The position numbers were made by a program, and so were the translations under genes. This document shows, piece by piece, positions 44,823-57,189 of a stretch of 64,000 nucleotides of DNA. Numbering within the stretch: position 1 is the stretch's first letter; each line of letters opens with the position of its first letter. The stretch covers positions 111,673,849-111,737,848 of the forward strand of contig NC_050104.1 in assembly GCF_902167145.1 (NCBI RefSeq), given 5' to 3'. The notes beneath the pieces were generated by a model that worked only from the letters and a program-made list of their open reading frames with translations, ran no database searches and had not been told where the DNA came from. The stretch is from Zea mays (taxonomy: Eukaryota; Streptophyta; Magnoliopsida; Poales; Poaceae).

Positions 44823-46867
44823 GACACAGGGCGACTCATGCTTGGTGAAGCGGTTCAGATAATCAACAGGCGAGTCTTAGTGCTCGAAAATGAGGAAAAA
44901 ACACGGCTCCGTGCCAAAATTACATACATGTTCAGGCCTCGACAGCCACAATGAACAAAAACACTGGCATTCAAAGTGCCATTACAAACGGAACTCCAGT
45001 TCCCCCTCCGCAGGTACGAACAACCCCACTCGATGGGGGTGGGCCTGCGGAGCAACAGAAGACTGACGAGCGGCTCGCCGCCGCCCGCTCTGACTACGAC
45101 GACAACGACCCCCGCTCCGGATGGTCGAGCCGCAGCAGCGCAGGCCTCAGGGTGGGCGCTGCTGCAAACTTGCCCTCGCCCCCACCGACGCTCGAGGGGC
45201 GAGGACAAGTACGAAGAACCGGAGGCCCGAAGCGCGGATGGTGGTGGTGATCCCGTCGGTGACGGGGACTTCTCGAGCCGCCTCCGCTTCGACACCGATG
45301 GTAGGGGCCATCAGCCCCCCGGCAGATCCCCACTCAAATCCTCCCGGGCGAGTGGGGCACCGACCTCCGCGTGAGGGCGCCATCCCGGTGCAAAGGCAGG
45401 ACCACCCCAGAACACGAACGCCACCCTAGCGGCGCGCGGCATCTTGGGTGGTCCTCCCGTGCACACGGCGCGGCAGCCGCCCTCCGGCAGGAGGGGCCGC
45501 CGGGAGCCAAGCCGACAAGCCCGACACGCTGGAGGTGACGACGCTCGCCGTCGACCAACCCCGCGTTGTCGAAGTCCGGGCCGCCCGCAGGGCCAGTGGG
45601 CGCCCTCTCCCCCGAACGCCGCGGGAGAGGGTGACCCATGAACCCGCGCGGGAGGTAGAGCGCCGGCTCAGCCCGGCCCCCACCCCAGCGAGGATGATGA
45701 ACATCCTTGAAGCTGAGGGTGGGACCAAGATCGCAGCCCGGCTTGCTTCTCCCCACCCAGGAACTGGTGGTCACCGTCTTGGGTGACCGCCGGTGGAGGG
45801 GTGCAGCCGGGCTGCATGATGAAAATCCTTGAAGCCGAACGATGGCTGAAAGGTACCAACTCCTGCGGAGTTGCGTTCCACCAACGATGAGGCGAAAAGA
45901 CGGCGGTTTCCCCCCATCCGGGGGCTTGGAAGGTGAAAAGACGCGATGCACAAGGTGGAGAGAAGACATGGTCGCCTTCCGAAAGGGGTCGCCCTCCTTT
46001 TAAAGGCAACTCTCCCAACGTGCGCCCCCAAACGTCACGGGCTGAGTCTTCTCCAACACGCTCCAAGGCCCTCCCCTGCGGCGCGGGGGCTAGGTCCCGC
46101 ATGTCATGCAAACCGGCTCAGAGCAGAAGAAGCCAAACCGCCGCGCGTGGTGCACACAACCGCCTAGCGGTTACAAGAGACCCCCCACTTCTGCCCAGAC
46201 CAACGGGCGGAAGGGGCGGGCAGCCATGCAGGCGGCATGCAACCGCGCCAGGTGGACGCGCTTCCCCGACTCCCAACGCGCCAGCATGGAGGCCCAGGCC
46301 CACGCGTCACGCAACCAGCGCGCCGGGTGCTGCATGCAAGCAACTGCACCGCCACTTGCGCCACCATCGCGCCTCTTCGGTTGCGGAACCAATACCGCAA
46401 CTCGAGGCGGCCCAGCGCACGACCCAGCAGCGCCAGCCTGGCGCGACGGTCAATGCAGCCGAAAGTGGGCCGGCAGTAATGACGGTGGCAGGCGGGCGAG
46501 AGCAGCGGTCACGTCGTCGGCCAGGCTCACGTCCCATCCAGTGGCAGCAAGAGAGCCTCCTCTCACGACGTGAAGACGACGCGCCCGTGATCCGTCCCTC
46601 GAACGGCTCGCGCACGCGCAACGGCCGCCCCGCCAACCACTCGCCCCGTCGCATTAACTCCGCGGCAGGACAGGCGGCGTTTCTGGCAGAAGAAGCGGGC
46701 GACGCTTCGCCTTCGCCGTAATAACCGCGCCAAAAAAGGTACGCCACGTCGTTCGATTTTGTATCCTTTTCCTTTTTCCTCTTTCTCTATCTCTTGCAAC
46801 AGGGACCGGGAAAGGGGGATACCCCGAAAAGTATCCTTCCCTGTGAAGGAACCGGGCTCCGACCCCC

Positions 46868-47065
46868 CCTACTGATCAGAGGTTCGAAGGCTGGCCCCCC
46901 GAGGGGTTCAACAGCCGCCTCAGATCGCGTGGGCCCTACACCCACTACTGGTCAGAGGTTCGAAGGCCGGCCCCCCGAAGGGCTCCACGGCCGCCTCATG
47001 CTACTCGGGCTCCGCGCCCATTACTGATCAGGGGTTCGAAGGCTGGCCCCCGAAGGGTTCACAGT
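46868..47065. repeat. Three tandem units of about 67 bp in copy B 3' region
   Basis: CAGAGGTTCGAAGGC words with CCCCCGA and GCCTCAG. Counterpart of 16427-16627. Confidence 0.7.
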
Positions 47066-47812
47066 CGCCTCAGACACCGAGCGAGGGATGACCAGGGGTA
47101 CGTTCGATACATAACCAAGGCTCGGGCTACGCTCCCGAGGTACCCTAGGACATTTCCGAGACCAGCGGGAGCGATCTTGTAACGGAATCCCATCGGAGGG
47201 AGGCATCGAGCCCTCGGACCCCGTCGCCAGGGGACCGGGTCCGGCAGATCACCCGCAGGTACTTTTGGGCGTGCCTCTGGGCCCCTAGCCGACCCCCAAC
47301 GAACGGGGCACGGACGTCCACTCGGATTACCCGCTTGCAGCTCACCGGAGACACCATGTTCGGTGCCCATCGAGGGTAACATGGCGCTCTCCCCCCCCCC
47401 CCTCCTCCTTGCGGAAAGGCGACGTAGGGGCGTATGTAAAAAAGCCGAGTCTGTCCCTGATCGTCCTCTCGCCCTGTGCGGAGGCTCGGGGGCTGCTCTC
47501 GCAAACCCGGCTCCGGCCGAACCGTTGACAGCGTCAACATACCAACCCGAGAACTTGGGCCCCGACCGTGCACCCGGGCTACGGCCAGTTCGCATGAGGG
47601 AACAACCAGACCAGCCGAAGCATTATGCAAGGCATTAAGACCTCGGAGGAGTGAAACCACTCCTTCGAGGCCTCGGGGGCTACACCCGACGGGTGCGCTC
47701 GCGCGCACCCACCCGAACAAAATGCAACCGAGAAAGGCTGGTCCCCTTGCAAAAAAGTGCGACGAAAGCCTCCAAGCGAGTGCTAACACTCCCTTCGAGG
47801 CTCGGGGGCTAC

Positions 47813-49483
47813 TGTCAGGGACCATAATTAGGGGTACCCTCAAGACGCCTAATTCTCAGCTGGTAACCCCCATCAGCATAAAGCTGCAGAGGCCTGATGG
47901 GTGCGATTAAGTCAGGGATCAGTCCATACGAGCGACTCGATCACGCCTCGCTCGAGCCTAGCCTCGGACAAGGGCAGCCGACCCCGAGGGATTTCCGTCT
48001 CGCCCGAGGCCCCCTCCAACGGCGGACACGTCTCCGGCTCGCCCGAGGCCTTGCCTTCGCTAAGAAGCAACCCTGACTAAATCGTCGCGCCGACCGACCG
48101 AGTCGCAGGAGCATTTAACGCAAAGGTGGTCTGACACCTTTATCCTGACGCGCGCCCCCCGGCAGAGCCGAAGTGACCGCCGTCACTTCGCCGCTCCACT
48201 GACCGGTCTGACAGAAGGACAGCGCCGCCTGCGCCACTCCGACTGCAGTGCCACTTGATAGAGTGAGACTGACAGGCAGTCAGGCCCTGCCAAAGGCGCC
48301 ATAGGAAACTCCACTCCGCCCGACCCAGGGCTCAGACTCGGGCTAGGCCCCGGAAGACGGCGAACTCCGCTCGGTCCGACCCAGGGCTCGGACTCGGGCT
48401 ACGCCCCGGAAGACGGCGAACTCCGCTCCGCCCGACCCAGGGCTCGGACTCGGGCTAGGCCCCAGAAGACGGCGAACTCCGCTCCGCCCGACCCAGGGCT
48501 CGGACTCGGGCTAAGCCCCGGAAGACGGCGAACTCCGCTCCGCCTGACCCAGGGCTCGGACTCGGGCTAAGCCTCGGAAGACGGCGAACTCCGCTCCGCC
48601 CGACCCAGGGCTCGGACTCGGGCTCAGCCCCAGAAGACGACGAACTCCGCTTCGCCCGACCCCAGGGCTCGGACTCCGCCCTGGCCTCTGCCGAACGACC
48701 TCCGCCTCGCCCGACCCAGGGGCTCGGGCTCGGCCTCGGCCATGGAAGACAGACTCGACCTCGGCTTCGGAGGAGCCTCCACGTCGCCCGACCTAGGGCG
48801 CAGGCCAGCCACGTCAACAGGAAGCGCCATCATCACCCTACCCCGAGCCGACTCGGGCCGCAGAGAACAAGACCGGTGTCCCATCTGGCTAGCTCCGCCA
48901 GATAGGCAATGATGGCGCCCCGCAAGCCCTGTGACGACGGCGACTCTCAGCTCTCTTACGGAAGCAGGAGGACGTCAGCAAGGACTCAACCGCTCCGACA
49001 GCTGTCCCTCCGCCAGGCTCCGTTGCTCCTCCGACAGCCACGACATCACACCAGCTGGGTGCCAAGATCTCTCCGGCTGCCACATTGGCATGTACTTAGG
49101 GCGCTAGCTCTCCCCTGCTAGACACGTAGCACTCTGCTACACCCCCATTGTACACCTGGATCCTCTCCTTACGCCTATAAAAGGAAGGACCAGGGCCTTC
49201 TTAGAGAGGGTTGGCCGCGCGGGGACGAGGACGAGACAGGCGCTCTCTTGGGGCCGCTCGCTTCCCTCACCCGCGTGGACGCTTGTAACCCCCTACTGCA
49301 AGCGCACCCGACCTGGGCGCGGGAAGAACACGAAGGCCGCGGGATTTCCACCTCTCTCACGCCCGTCTCCGGCCACCTCGCTTCCCCCCTTCGCGCTCGC
49401 CCACGCGCTCAACCCATCTGGGCTGGGGCACGCGGCACATTCACTCGTCGGCTTAGGGACCCCCCGGTCTCGAAACACCGACA
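47813..49483 (+). repeat. 3' LTR of gypsy copy B (1671 bp)
   Basis: TGTCAGGGACC to AACACCGACA. It has about six units of the 56-bp array and so is shorter than the 5' LTR, as in copy A. Confidence 0.92.
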
Positions 49484-49488
49484 TAATG
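49484..49488. repeat. Target-site duplication TAATG (right copy, gypsy B)
   Basis: One mismatch to GAATG at 35386-35390. Confidence 0.75.
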
Positions 49489-52164
49489 ATCGTGAATATA
49501 TGGAGTTCCTTAGTGCGATGCAAGAAAGCAGGATTCCACAACATTGCATTATGGATTTTGTTACAGAAATGCATGGTGGCCCAGAAAACGTTCCAATAAC
49601 CGTGTAGGACATGAGTAACCTGTAAGTGTATTATGCATTGACAATAATTGTATTATATATTACAGAAACAATCGTAATGGGTTGAGTTAGATATAGTGCA
49701 TAATCATTACATTTTTCTGACAGGAAAAAAGCATGGCAAAGGGAAAGAAATGCAAATGATGTGTCGAAGCTATTATCTTTTTTTCATTATGCAAGAAAGA
49801 TAATCCACAATTTTTTTAGACTTTCAGCTGGACAAAGAAGGGAAGATTTTAAGCATATTTTGGTCCCATGCTAGCCAGCAAGCCGAGTACATTGATTTTG
49901 GTGATGCAATTACCTTTGATACTACACATAAGACTAATATGTATGATAAGCCACTAGAAATGTTTGTTGGCTCGAACCACCACCTACAATGCACAATATT
50001 TGGGTTTGCTTTACTAGGAGACGAGACAGTTGATACATTCGAGTGGGTCTTCAATACGTTCAAAACATGCATGGGATGTGACGGACCACGAGTGATGTTG
50101 ACAGGTATGTTGTAATAAAGGGCTCGTATTTATAATGGCACGTACTATATGATATCATATTGGCTTGCATAATGTTATGTAAATTTATCTATTTCAGATC
50201 AAGACCCTGTTATGCCAATCGCACTAGGCAGAGTATTCCCAAACACAATACATCGATTGTGTTTGTGGCATGTGCAAAACAGGTATATGCCCCACTTGAA
50301 TGAATTGTATGCAAGATTTGAGGAGATAGATTTCAAAACAAGGTTCCAATCTATAATACACCATCCATTGAATGAAATGGAGTTCGAGGCTGTCTGGCAA
50401 ATGATGCTAGATGATTTCCAGCTAAATGAGAACAACACCCCTGTCAGATTATATGAAATACGCAAAGATTGGATACCTGCGTTTTTCAAAGGAGACTATT
50501 GTGGTCTTATGGTCTCTACACAAAGAAGCGAGAGCATGAACAAGCTAGTGAAGAGTGCCCACGTGGATGCAAACACATTGCTTCATCAATTTGCAAAGCA
50601 AATGATGAAGCTCCTACATAGTAGGAAGATGAAAGAGGCCAAAGAGGCACTAGGATGCATGGTAAGTGAAAAAATGATAAACATATGTTTTATGCTATTA
50701 AAAACAAAACGGTATTAATACTGTATTGTGTAATTTGCAGGGTCAAAAGAATACAACTACATTGTATATGTTTGAAATAAGAGTTGCAAGGCCATACACT
50801 AGAGCTGTGATGACAAGTTTCGAGGAGACCGTAAAATATGCAACTGCATACCGAATAGACCGTGATACAGAGGGTGATGAAAATGATTGGGTGGTGAAAC
50901 ATACTACAAGATCAAATAAAATTGTTTGGGGTCAACACCAATTCAAAATAAGGGCTGATGTGGATGCCGGAAAGTATTCATGTGAGTGCAAGCATTGGGA
51001 GCATACAGGTATGTTATACTAAACGATTATTTCTATATGAAATTCTAAATTATTACGAATACATAGATGTTTGTGATTATTATATGACATAATGTATGTT
51101 TAATCAATTATAGGTCTATTTTGTGTTCATCTTGTACGCGCTTTCATGCATCTACAAATTGAAAGGATCCCGAGTGAGTATATTTTGCAACGATACACAT
51201 ACTCCGCGCGACAAGATGTGGCTTTTTCAAGAGACGATAGGAATTTGAAAGGAAAAGATGGAGAAACTAGATCATATAGACAAAAGATGTTGCTTAAAAA
51301 GCAATGAAAGTAGTACACCATGCGAGTCTGTCTAAAGCTGGGAATGATAAAGCCCTAGAGATGATGGACGAATTATTAGGATTATTGATGCGTGTGGAGC
51401 CTGATATAGGTACTAGTGAGAGTTGTGGCACAAGTGCTGGCAACGACATCCAGGTACGCACATCGTGTTATTATGAATTTTGCATAATTACATGTCGATA
51501 ATGATCCATGTATGTAATGATGTTGTAGGTCGAAGCGTATGAAACAGAAGACATAGTTATAGACAATTTACGCAAATTAGATGATGGGAACGAGGTATGG
51601 AACATAATTTTATAATGTATTATTTATGTTGCTCTATAAAAATTGTGTCTTCACTGGAGTTTGCGTTATTTCACAGGAAAATTTAATGGAGTCTAATATA
51701 AATGAATGCAATGCTAAGGATGATCAATGTAATATGCCGATATTAACATTGGAACATAACACTGATACGCGACTGGTTGATAGTAGTGCTACGGATGTGG
51801 AAGCTAGAAAGGTAAAAACATTGCTACAATATATGATGAAATACGTGAATATAAAAACTGACTTAATATCTTTGATTTGTAGAAACTGGATTTTCATATG
51901 GAAGGTGTAAACTTAGCAAGACCAGATAAGGCCAAGCCTAAGGGAAGAACAATCAAAAGTAGTGAGCAACAAGTTCTTAAATTGGGTGCGAAAGGAGCTA
52001 AGGAGATGAGCAGGAAGTGCCAGAAATGTGGCACAGCTGATGGTCACAACAGCCGTACGTGTTTAACTGTGGAGGATAATAGGGTTCGATTGGCTAACCT
52101 ATCTGGACGTAAGCGAGAACGGCCTCCTGGTTCAAGGAACAAAATCATAGCTGCAGCACCATAG

Positions 52165-52906
52165 TGGAATGAGACATCAACGTCGAAAAAAAGAACAGTG
52201 GATGTCAGAGATGATGATTCATCTGGTAGAGAGTAGAATACCATAAGATTTATGATAAAATTATATTCTGGATGTAAATCTGATTCCTGTGTGTAATTGA
52301 CAATGTCCAGAAAGTGTCATAACTATGCTTGCAAAATGGCATAAACGTATGTGGAATTTATCATAAGCCATTAACAATTCTGTAGCAAACAGAATGTACA
52401 TCTACATAGCATACATCTATGTGCAAATATGCATAAAACTGCGTTGTGTAATGCATAAACTGGTCAGACTGTGAAGCATGACTGTACAAAAAATGAGATG
52501 TTTCCAGTATATAACAGTGATAGTATGTATCATACACTTGAGACAAAACAAACATAATGTATGTGCATAGATAGGTGACAATTGTATCATAAATGTATGG
52601 GCAGACATGCATAACACCGGCAATAAGTATATCATAAACTTGAGACAAACAAGCATAATTCGAGATTGTTGACAGCACAAAATTGTATAGGACATTGGCA
52701 GAATCAAATGCAAGAAACACACATGACGATCAAACACATTTGGTACAATATTCCAGTTTAGACATTCGCTGATCCCCAAAGTTGTCATTGACATAAACTA
52801 AGAAACGTCTACCGTCTTTGCCCATATTATACACACATGACAGATCTGAAGTTTAGGGAACCATTGTATACAGAATATATTACATGTCTACACTAAACTA
52901 CATCCA
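52165..52906. other. Intergenic DNA between the convergent MULE genes
   Basis: AT-rich. 52296-52475 is a repeat of about 180 bp (GGCATAAACGTATGTGGAAT and CATGCATAAA-like words) also found at 54350-54530 and partly at 55890-55970. Both transcripts must terminate here, but I see no clear poly(A) signal. Confidence 0.45.
52296..52475. repeat. MULE-internal repeat, copy 1 (about 180 bp)
   Basis: Similar to 54350-54530 over most of its length. Shared words are CATAAACGTATGTGGAAT, GAATGTACATCTAC and GTGCAAATATGCATAA. Confidence 0.7.
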
Positions 52907-54349
52907 TTAGACCTTGAATCTTTGAATGTCTTCAAGCAGCGATAATGCTTTGTTCTTCGGATGGAATGTGATATAATGCAGCGCAAGAGATCGTATCTCA
53001 CTAGTGTTGCACTGCAATACAATAAAATTGAGTTAGTTATACATGTGTACCATATGTTGCCTTGTGCCAACTATAGAATTAACTGGTAAATTTGTACGTA
53101 CTGTTTCTATGTCTGACCGCAGAGATCCTTCGTCTCATTCATAAAAGAGAATGTAACCCATAACATAAAACCCACAGTCATTGGATCCTGCTGCCATGTT
53201 AGGACAATTTGGGCACAAATCAATTGCGAAGTTGCCAAATTTGGGAAAGCATGTCCTGGGCCGTACATGTTGTATTGCTTTATTTAATCTACTCATAATA
53301 ACCTTAGCCCATGGTAACTTTCTGCCACCTAAGCCCAAATGTGCAAAATGATAGTCCTTCCATGAAGTACCACCAAGTGTTGCCCCATATGGATTGGAAT
53401 CTAAAATATGAATGCACTTCTTGACTGTATTGACAACATACAATGTCCAATGCCCCCTGCTTACCATGGGAACCATGATCTGACCATGTAAAAAAAGCAT
53501 AAAATGAACAGTGTAAATTACAAAAATCATAACAATGTGATATGTTCCATTTAAAATAGATTATGTTTGTATTATGAAATACGATTGTTACTGCTTTGCA
53601 TTGATCCAATTCATCTGTCTCGGGCAATGAATTGTCTAGAAGTGTGTGGAGTATAGATTCATCAAAGGGTTGAGGGTTCCGACTGTGTCGTTCCTGTTCC
53701 TCAAAGTTGAGTAGTGACTGCAATAAACGGTATAAATGGAGTCAGTATGCTTGGGTTCATCCAATGTGTATATGAATATGGTGTATGTATGTTACGATAA
53801 TTTACCCCAACATTAACATCAAGAATTAATCTGTTCGAACTCATGGTAGTCTGCTGATTTTTTGCATCATCATCAACACATTGGATGAAACACTGCATGA
53901 ACACATTGTCGAGACACTTCCCATCGGCAAAAGATTCATATATATCAGAACATGTCGCTGAATATTCACCATAATCTATTATGGTCCTAGGGAATTTTTT
54001 ATAACAATTAGATAGGTCGCGTAAAACTACCAACATATAAACAGATTTTGATTTAGTCTGTACTTCATACCTGCTGGTGTCAGATTGCGGACCACACAAA
54101 TATTCGCGTAGAGCTAACACAGTTTGCATCTCCGAATCAAGGGAAGCCTGGCCAACCTGAGGAGTGTTTGTAGCTGGATCAGTTTCAACAGAAACCTAAA
54201 AATATATATGAAAATATATATATAAATCTGTGAACAGTTTTGACAACTATAATGAAAATGAAAATTACTGAGCTGACATAAACTGGAATAAACGTATGTG
54301 GAATCAAGTGTCGTAAACTGGCATAAAATTACTGAGCTGACATTACTGA

Positions 54350-54530
54350 TCTGAATCAAGTGTCATAATTATACTTGCAAACTGGCATAAACGTATGTGG
54401 AATGTATCATAAGCAATTAACAGATATGTAACAGACTGAATGTACATCTACTTAGCATACATGTATGTGCAAATATGCATAACACTGCTTTGTCTAATGC
54501 ATAACTATAATGAAAATGAAAATTACTGAG
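54350..54530. repeat. MULE-internal repeat, copy 2 (in an intron)
   Basis: Matches 52296-52475. A further unit, ATGAAAATGAAAATTACTGA, occurs twice nearby (about 54252 and 54511). Confidence 0.7.
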
Positions 54531-55889
54531 CTGACATGTTCAGATGGAGTCTGATCAAAGCATGGACCACTGTCGGGTAGATCTGTTTCTGCCTCTTGTT
54601 GGACGTCGTCGGGAAACTAACAAATATGGTATAAATGAATTAGATGTTTAGTAAACTACTAATAATAATATAGAAAAACAACGAGGCGATGTACTCATAC
54701 CTTTATTTGCGGCGTCACATCAAATATCGGCGCGGAAGATTCTGTATGTGGTGTTGCTTTAGGAGTGACGTTTGTGTTGGTCGGCATGTTCTTGCCACTG
54801 TCACCATGTTTACCCTGAAAAAATTGTAATGGTTATATGCTATTTAAAGAAAACGATGAATAGAAACCCTCCAATGAACAATACAAGTAATAATAAAAAC
54901 ATTACCACTAGGGTTGTAGGTGTTTTGTTCTGTTTCATTAAATTTGTATGAACCAGTGGATCAATATCAGCTTCATCGGGACAACTTTCTAATAGTACAC
55001 GAATATGTTGTTGCATTAACAGTAATTCGTGTACCTGCGTGTCTGTCAATTGCGTATCCTGCTGGGATGCTGGAGTAGACATATCGGATACAGTTTGGGG
55101 GGCGGACACGTACATCCTTCTTTACGTATCATGTAAAACAAAAAAACACTGTTTAAAATAATGGCATCAAAAGGATATCGACAAATGTTTGAATGGATTT
55201 TTTATATTGACGTAAAAACCATAAAACTGACTAACCTGCAGTATGGGAAAGAATATCATATGATTTTGTAGTTGTTTTCTGCACATCATAACCATCTTCA
55301 TTGTCCCCCGACTCAGCACGGAGGACCTCATCAATTAACTCGCCAAAAACATCAGATAGATTGTATTGTTTCTCAACAATCTGCTGAAGAGTCTGTTTAA
55401 TAACTGAACACGCCTTACCAACCTCCGTATCATAATGTGACAACTTCTCTATGAAACCCAGGCGGTGGCGGGATGGAAGCTGATTCAGCTTTGCTTGATA
55501 TCAAATCCCTGATGAGCGGAAGTTCGATGTGAATTGTGTGCTGTCTAGATGGGTCAGGACGAGGTACATCAAAAGTATTTGTCCTGGTCTTATGCTGTTG
55601 TAAGATGAAAATTATTAAGTAAATATACAGCGTATAACTGAAAATTATGTTGAAATACTATGACAAAAAAATATATAAATAGGTTCTTGCCTTAAATTGT
55701 GCTTCAACCGGTGATACAACTATGTAGCAGGTCTCTGTAGAGCTTCGGAACTAAAAAAGGTGTGAAAGATGGAGTAAAACTTATACACACATATAAAAGG
55801 GAAGTTTGATTTGTAAATATAAACGACACTGCTTCTATCCATGTACAGTATATAAGGCAAATTAAATTGATAAATGTGATTCATATGAA

Positions 55890-55970
55890 TAATTGACAAT
55901 GCACAGAAAGCGTCATAAATATGCTTCCAAACTGGCATAACCGTATGTGAAAGTTATCATATTCATATAA
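55890..55970. repeat. MULE-internal repeat, copy 3 (partial, in an intron)
   Basis: GACAATGCACAGAAAGCGTC and ACTGGCATAACCGTATGTG match the first 80 bp of copy 1. Confidence 0.6.
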
Positions 55971-57189
55971 AAAATATGATAGACACAAAAAAATACCGAA
56001 CAATGTCCAAATGGTTCTTGTCCTTGGCGTATCTTGCCCTTGTCAGCTCTTGTCAGAGCTTGAATAATATTCCTATCAAAATACTTGATGCGTGGTGTTC
56101 CACGTTTATTCTGAGGTGCAGCTGAGTCATGCAGATGATCCAAATAATACAGCTGCAAAAAGCATAGCATGTATCGTTGTGAGACATAACAAAGCATAAT
56201 CTACGTGTATATGAATTTTGCATAATAAATATGGCTACATATAACAGACAAAAAAAAGGATATGCTTACAAGAATGACGATGGAACATCCATAAATGGTT
56301 GTAGAAACGTTTGTAACGCTCCTAGTATGCCACTTCTTGGCGGCTTGGCATAAATCATTGAAAATAAGCTGGCACCAGTCCATCTGGTGGAAACGATCCA
56401 TCTCCTCAGTTAAAAGAACCTCATGGTTGGTTATTCCCCAGCTGGCAGTAGGGAACAACAACCTATTGAACAGTATCAGGAAGAAGGATCTGATGGTTAG
56501 ATCATCGTCAGACCCTTTCCTCAGACGATCTTGAAGAGCTATAACCCCAAAATCTTCTTTCGATAAACCAAGTTTAGCCCTTAAATTGTTGGCAGCAACA
56601 GCTTCATCAATGCCCAAGGCCGTCCGCCCGTCCCTCCACCAGCATTTGGTAACCCCAAAATAAAGTGCACTGTATCCTTTGTAATTTTGAGCTCCTTCCC
56701 TGGGCCGGCTCGAATTGTCATGTCATTATGGTCAAGCTTTTCCATCAGCCAAGCTAAATGAGATCTACTGCCGAGTGCGTCAACTCTCATATCAAGAATA
56801 CTGGAGAACCCCCTTCGTGCAATAGCTAGGCGCTGTCTGTCATTTAATATCTGGATGCTTACTAATACGTCTTGGGGATTGCATCTCACATTAAGCCTCT
56901 GCTGAAAAAATGTATACAATGAATAGCGTAAACATTTACATCTGCATAATCGCAACTCAATGTTTAAATCAAACCTCAACACAACATAATTTCACGCATA
57001 AAAATAAAATATTGCCATTGACCATAAATTCTAACCTGTCGTGGGGGGTCCACTACTTTCCTCCGCTTTGTAACTATCTTCTTCAAGACTTTTCGAGAAC
57101 TGTCATCAGAGTTACGCTTCTTCGATAATGGCATAAAGTCATTGTCCTCATCAGCAGCCTGCCTTGTATTGTGTCTAACAGATGTCCTC

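Larger units (their letters stand above)
43691..47812 (+). other. Copy B 3' region between pol and 3' LTR
   Basis: About 4.1 kb, GC-rich, colinear with the 3' region of copy A. It holds three dispersed 55-bp repeats (43939-44003, 44154-44216, 44761-44822), three units of about 67 bp (46868-47065), a run of about 12 C at 47390-47402 and a purine-rich CTCGGGGGCTAC just before the LTR. No gene is supported; the long minus-strand frames (for example 47145-47843) contain frame changes relative to copy A. Confidence 0.6.
35391..49483 (+). mobile_element. Tat-lineage Ty3-gypsy retrotransposon, copy B (14.1 kb)
   Basis: Same family as copy A but on the plus strand: 5' LTR 35391-37112, primer binding site 37115-37130, gag-protease 37173-40420, pol 40427-43690, a 3' region of 4.1 kb and a 3' LTR 47813-49483. 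The near-perfect 5-bp duplication (GAATG/TAATG) shows one clean insertion into an exon of the MULE transposase. gag is broken by two small indels and a stop, while pol is open almost to its end, so this copy is in better shape than copy A. A and B form inverted arms of about 14 kb around a 7.5-kb spacer. Confidence 0.92.
34622..52164 (+). pseudogene. FAR1/FHY3-type MULE transposase, interrupted by gypsy B
   Basis: Exons (GT-AG): 34622-34894, 35012-35390 continuing at 49489-49621 after the gypsy, 49724-50104, 50198-50661, 50741-51008, 51114-51453, 51529-51594, 51677-51811, 51883-52164. Domains in order: a FAR1 zinc-binding domain (FSNVDEAYNFYSQYAYEVGF, CSKRTQCKAG, YEHNHEF); a MULE DDE transposase with aspartates in DAITFDTTHKTN and MLTDQDPVM and a CLWHV motif; a SWIM zinc finger (YSCECKHWEHTGLFCVHLV); and a C-terminal CQKCGTADGHNSRTC knuckle. 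It would bind element ends and cut them out in the nucleus. Breaks: TAA just before the gypsy (about 35366), TAG at about 49605, one-base losses near 49797 and 51300, and the gypsy itself. The frame reads through if one target copy (GAATG) is kept. It is tail-to-tail with the Ulp1-like gene. Confidence 0.87.

Noticed and set aside
52296..55970. Treating the 180-bp repeats as MITEs
   Set aside because: No inverted ends or target duplications could be set.
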